Of a stretch of 6,474 nt of DNA, positions 6,283 to 6,474 are shown piece after piece (the stretch's first letter is position 1; each line of letters begins with the position of its first letter). The stretch covers positions 1-6,474 of the forward strand of contig JACQRD010000017.1 in NCBI GenBank assembly GCA_016206675.1, written 5' to 3'. Origin of the DNA: Candidatus Omnitrophota bacterium (GTDB lineage Bacteria; Omnitrophota; Gorgyraeia; Aquiviventales; Aquiviventaceae). The translations under genes were made by a program, and so were the position numbers. A model generated the notes under the pieces. The model did not search any database. It was not told where the DNA came from and saw only the letters and a program-made list of their open reading frames with translations.

Positions 6283-6288
6283 ATTATA
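6283..6288 (-). promoter_or_regulatory. Possible -10 box upstream of the PEP-CTERM gene
   Basis: A perfect TATAAT on the - strand lies 12 bases before the ATG at 6270, in the first non-coding stretch upstream of the - strand gene group. No good -35 is seen at 16-18 bp (the hexamer at 17 bp spacing reads TACGCT) and no Shine-Dalgarno site follows. If used, the transcript would start only about 5 bases before the ATG and be nearly leaderless. A chance match in an A/T-rich patch is also possible. Confidence 0.35.
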
Positions 6289-6333
6289 GGGAAAACGAGG
6301 CGGCAAGCGTACTCTTTTCTTGGTGGTGTCGCA

Positions 6334-6474
6334 GCGGGTTCCGGCAAGGCGAAATATGCCGGCAGGCCGCGTACGTTCCCTCGGGGAACCCTCCCTCTCC
6401 CCGCCACGACACGATGGCGTGTCCGGGCCTCCCTCTCGGGAACATTCCGCGCCCTGCCTCCACCCGGAACCCGC
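6334..6474. other. Hairpin-rich non-coding element, possible structured RNA or palindromic repeat
   Basis: No convincing gene lies in this stretch. GCGGGTTCCGG (6334-6344) is perfectly complementary to CCGGAACCCGC (6464-6474) at the window's last bases, forming an 11-bp closing stem that may continue beyond the edge. Inside it are GTTCCC-TCG-GGGAAC (6375-6389) and GACACG-ATGG-CGTGTC (6408-6423). A CCGGCA/TGCCGG pair (6341-6346/6357-6362) competes with the closing stem. CTCCCTCTC is directly repeated at 6391-6399 and 6429-6437, each next to a GGGAAC copy (6384-6389, 6438-6443). This could be a structured RNA on either strand, a 5' leader of the PEP-CTERM gene on the - strand, or a dispersed palindromic repeat. 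I recognise no known RNA family in it. Confidence 0.45.

Noticed and set aside
6105..6407. 100-codon - strand frame covering the upstream gap of the PEP-CTERM gene
   Set aside because: It runs out of frame into the PEP-CTERM gene, has an Arg/Pro-rich translation without a recognisable domain, and covers the hairpin-rich element.
6307..6474. Open + strand frame running off the right edge (reads SFLGGVAAGSGKAKYAG from 6313)
   Set aside because: It has no evident start codon or ribosome binding site and no motif I can support. More sequence to the right would be needed to call it a gene.
6334..6474. Known RNA families: RNase P RNA, tmRNA, 6S RNA, SRP RNA, cobalamin riboswitch
   Set aside because: I looked for their conserved core sequences on both strands and did not find them. 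Only short chance matches (such as CCCGCCAC) were seen.

Overview
The window is GC-rich DNA from a Gram-negative (diderm) bacterium. The lipid A gene lpxD shows an LPS-type outer membrane. A protein ending in a PEP-CTERM sorting signal implies an exosortase system elsewhere in the genome. Short palindromic repeats lie between and partly inside the genes, as is common in uncultured environmental lineages. They remind me of Omnitrophota/PVC-type metagenome sequences, but I cannot place the taxon from this window alone.

Layout. On the + strand, the window opens with the last 45 codons of an anhydro-N-acetylmuramic acid kinase (anmK, 3-140). A 133-bp gap dominated by a long imperfect palindrome (140-251) follows, then a 595-residue sodium:solute symporter (274-2061). 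The other genes are on the - strand and converge on the symporter. Read in their own direction they are a secreted PEP-CTERM beta-propeller-like protein (6270-5413), a secreted PHB-depolymerase/LpqC-type esterase (5470-4517, overlapping the previous gene by 58 bp), lpxD (4480-3422), tatC (3407-2634) and a small exported TPR protein (2637-2125, sharing an ATGA overlap with tatC). The convergent junction at about 2017-2160 is an inverted array of a CCAAGCACCAAATCCCAA-type repeat. It supplies the stop codon and the last residues of both converging genes. The distal 141 bp (6334-6474) hold no convincing gene but several hairpins enclosed by an 11-bp closing inverted repeat.

How the genes may work together. 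The + strand pair suggests cell-wall sugar recycling or uptake: AnmK phosphorylates 1,6-anhydro-MurNAc, and the symporter may bring in a related solute (inference from adjacency). The - strand genes are tightly packed (gaps of 36 and 14 bp, overlaps of 58 and 4 bp) and all concern the cell envelope or export: exported proteins, lipid A acylation, the Tat translocon core and a periplasmic TPR protein. They may be co-transcribed, though a TACAAT hexamer before lpxD could start a second transcript.

No tRNA, rRNA, CRISPR array, transposase or defence system is visible. No gap exceeds 300 bp. I found no clearly new multi-gene system. The items most worth a second look are the three repeat/structure elements (140-265, 2017-2160, 6334-6474).
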